NCBI GenBank assembly: GCA_005877965.1
Contig: VBNP01000273.1
Coordinates: 1 to 6,482, forward strand
Direction of reading: 5' to 3'
Length of the DNA: 6,482 nucleotides
DNA from: Gammaproteobacteria bacterium
GTDB lineage: Bacteria > Pseudomonadota > Gammaproteobacteria > Steroidobacterales > Steroidobacteraceae
This document shows positions 5,275 through 6,482 of the stretch, in pieces; the stretch's first letter is position 1, and every line of letters begins with the position of its first letter. Position numbers and translations under genes: made by a program. The notes below the pieces were generated by a model. It made no database searches, was not told the origin of the DNA, and saw nothing but the letters and a program-made list of their open reading frames with translations.

Positions 5275-6482
5275 TTAGCGTTGCGGAGGGTATCCGAGCA
5301 CGCGCCTGATCTTGCCCGCCATGTCCGCCTGGCTGAAAGGCTTCATCAGCAGGTCGACGCCGGGATCGAGCCGGCCGTGGTGGACGATGGCGTTGCGGGC
5401 GTAGCCGGTGGTGAAAAGCACCTTGAGATCCGGGCGCCGTCGATGCGCCTCGTCGGCGAGCTGGCGGCCGTTGACGCCGTTCGGCAGCCCGACGTCGGTG
5501 AACAGCAGGTCGACCTTCGGCTCCCGCTCCAGGAGATCGAGGGCAGCCTGGGCATCGCGCGCGACCAGCACGCGGTATCCGAGATCGCCCAGCACTTCTG
5601 CGGTGAATGTGCGCGCGTCGTCGTCGTCTTCGACCGCGAGAATCGTTTCCTTGCCCAGCTCCATCGGCACCGGCGGCGCCTCGGCGACTGTCTCGGCAGA
5701 TTCCGCTGCGGCCAAGCGCGGCAGGTAGATCTTCACCGTGGTGCCGTCGCCGGGCTCGCTGTAGAGCTTCACGTGCCCGCCGGACTGCTTGATGAAGCCG
5801 AACACCTGCGACAGGCCGAGGCCGCTGCCGCCCACGCCTTTCGTGGTGAAGAAGGGCTCGAAAGCCTTTTCGACGATGTCCTTGGTCATCCCGCTTCCGG
5901 TATCGCTGACCGCGATCATCGCGTATTGCCCCGGCCGCACCTCGTGATGGGCCGCGGCATAGGTCTCGTCGAGGAACGCGTTCGACGTTTCGATGGTGAG
6001 CTTGCCGCCGCGGGGCATCGCATCGCGAGCGTTGATCGCGAGGTTGAGAATCGCGGTTTCCAGCTGGTTGGGGTCGGCGAGCACCGGCCATACGCCGGTG
6101 CCGAGCGCGGTCTCCATGCCGATGCCCTCGCCGAGCGCCTGGTGCAGCAGCTCGGTCACACCGGTTAGGGTGTTGTTGACGTCGATGCGCTTCGGGGCGA
6201 GCGGCTGGCGGCGCGAGAACGCCAACAAGTGCTGCGTCAGGCCCGCGGCACGCTCGACGTTGCGCTTGACCATGCCCACGTAGCGTTGCACATCGGGATC
6301 CGCCGCAGGCAGACGTTGCTGAATCAGGTCTGCCGCGTTCTTGATGACGTGCAGCAGGTTGTTGAAGTCGTGCGCGATGCCGCCGCTCAGCTGGCCGACC
6401 GCCTCCATCTTCTGCGACTGCGCGAGCGCCGCTCGCGTCTGCTCGAGAGCCTCCTCGTGCTGCAGGCGCTCGCTTATGTCGC
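5275..6482 (-). CDS. Hybrid sensor histidine kinase with C-terminal receiver, 5' end outside the window
   Basis: This reads from the window edge to TAA at 5275-5277, with 401 visible residues. The gene does not start at the ATG at 6408: the frame is open to the edge and its first residues, DISERLQHEEALEQTR, look like the end of a PAS/PAC sensor domain plus linker helix. Then come the H-box GGIAHDFNNLL (phospho-acceptor His codon 6370-6372), the N-box LNLAINARDAM, the G1 box SDTGSGM, the F-box FEPFFTTK and the G2 box GVGGSGLGLS of the ATPase domain. A Pro/Ala/Glu-rich linker leads to a receiver: acidic pocket EDDDD, phospho-acceptor Asp in LLFTDVGLP, and conserved Lys in LLMKPF. All key catalytic residues are present. 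No transmembrane segment is visible, but the input region is missing. No separate response regulator or HPt lies downstream; the next gene is the GlcG/HbpS-like one. Confidence 0.92.
   Translation of the reverse strand, partial: DISERLQHEEALEQTRAALAQSQKMEAVGQLSGGIAHDFNNLLHVIKNAADLIQQRLPAADPDVQRYVGMVKRNVERAAGLTQHLLAFSRRQPLAPKRIDVNNTLTGVTELLHQALGEGIGMETALGTGVWPVLADPNQLETAILNLAINARDAMPRGGKLTIETSNAFLDETYAAAHHEVRPGQYAMIAVSDTGSGMTKDIVEKAFEPFFTTKGVGGSGLGLSQVFGFIKQSGGHVKLYSEPGDGTTVKIYLPRLAAAESAETVAEAPPVPMELGKETILAVEDDDDARTFTAEVLGDLGYRVLVARDAQAALDLLEREPKVDLLFTDVGLPNGVNGRQLADEAHRRRPDLKVLFTTGYARNAIVHHGRLDPGVDLLMKPFSQADMAGKIRRVLGYPPQR

Noticed and set aside
5243..6091. 282-codon minus-strand ORF in another frame of the kinase
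   Set aside because: It is an Arg/Pro-rich frame shadow. The overlapping frame carries every kinase and receiver motif.
3841..6168. 775-codon plus-strand ORF spanning the right half
   Set aside because: It is the antisense of three recognisable minus-strand genes (receptor, GlcG-like, kinase). Its composition is Arg/Ala/His-rich and it would begin inside the antitoxin gene.
6406..6408. ATG as the kinase start
   Set aside because: The frame stays open to the window edge, and the 24 upstream codons read as the end of a PAS domain plus linker. The Met lies just before the H-box, inside the dimerisation helix.

Overview
This is a high-GC window with strong G/C preference at third codon positions and near-gapless gene packing. 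The mix of a CzcA/CzcB-type metal efflux system, a Bug/TctC-type periplasmic solute receptor, a GlcG/HbpS-like protein and a hybrid kinase with an HDFNN H-box suggests a proteobacterium. The most likely group is Betaproteobacteria (Burkholderiales or relatives), where Bug receptors are greatly expanded. This placement is inference from gene content only.

Left part (1-2071, minus strand): two genes of an RND efflux operon. A lipoprotein membrane-fusion subunit (962-2071, TTG start) is followed after 3 nt by the inner-membrane pump subunit (958 down to the window edge, GTG start, C-terminal part missing). No outer-membrane factor (CzcC/TolC type) lies upstream of the adaptor.

Middle (2072-3225, plus strand, divergent from the efflux operon): a truncated copy of an outer-membrane beta-barrel-like gene (2096-2389), then a 29-codon ORF that looks like a bare signal peptide (2494-2583), then the intact 212-aa gene (2587-3225). 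The two copies align without gaps at an offset of exactly 500 bp, and most differences are silent.

Toxin-antitoxin module (3226-3940, plus strand): a RelE/HigB-like toxin precedes an XRE-family antitoxin, with a 4-nt ATGA overlap. The 44-nt gap before the toxin holds four alternating TACGCA/TGCGTA half-sites and a perfect TATAAT box, placed so that the toxin mRNA would start at or next to its GTG codon. The antitoxin has a near-ideal Shine-Dalgarno sequence.

Right part (3937-6482, minus strand): in transcription order, a hybrid histidine kinase (5' end outside the window), a small GlcG/HbpS-like protein, and a Bug/TctC-family solute receptor that overlaps it by 4 nt. Spacing fits one operon and suggests a sensing module (ligand receptor plus kinase). 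The receptor seems to lack about 20-25 residues of a normally conserved segment. Its stop codon overlaps the antitoxin's stop in a shared CTAG. No RNA genes, CRISPR arrays, IS elements or convincing rho-independent terminators were seen, and no gene-free stretch exceeds 300 bases.
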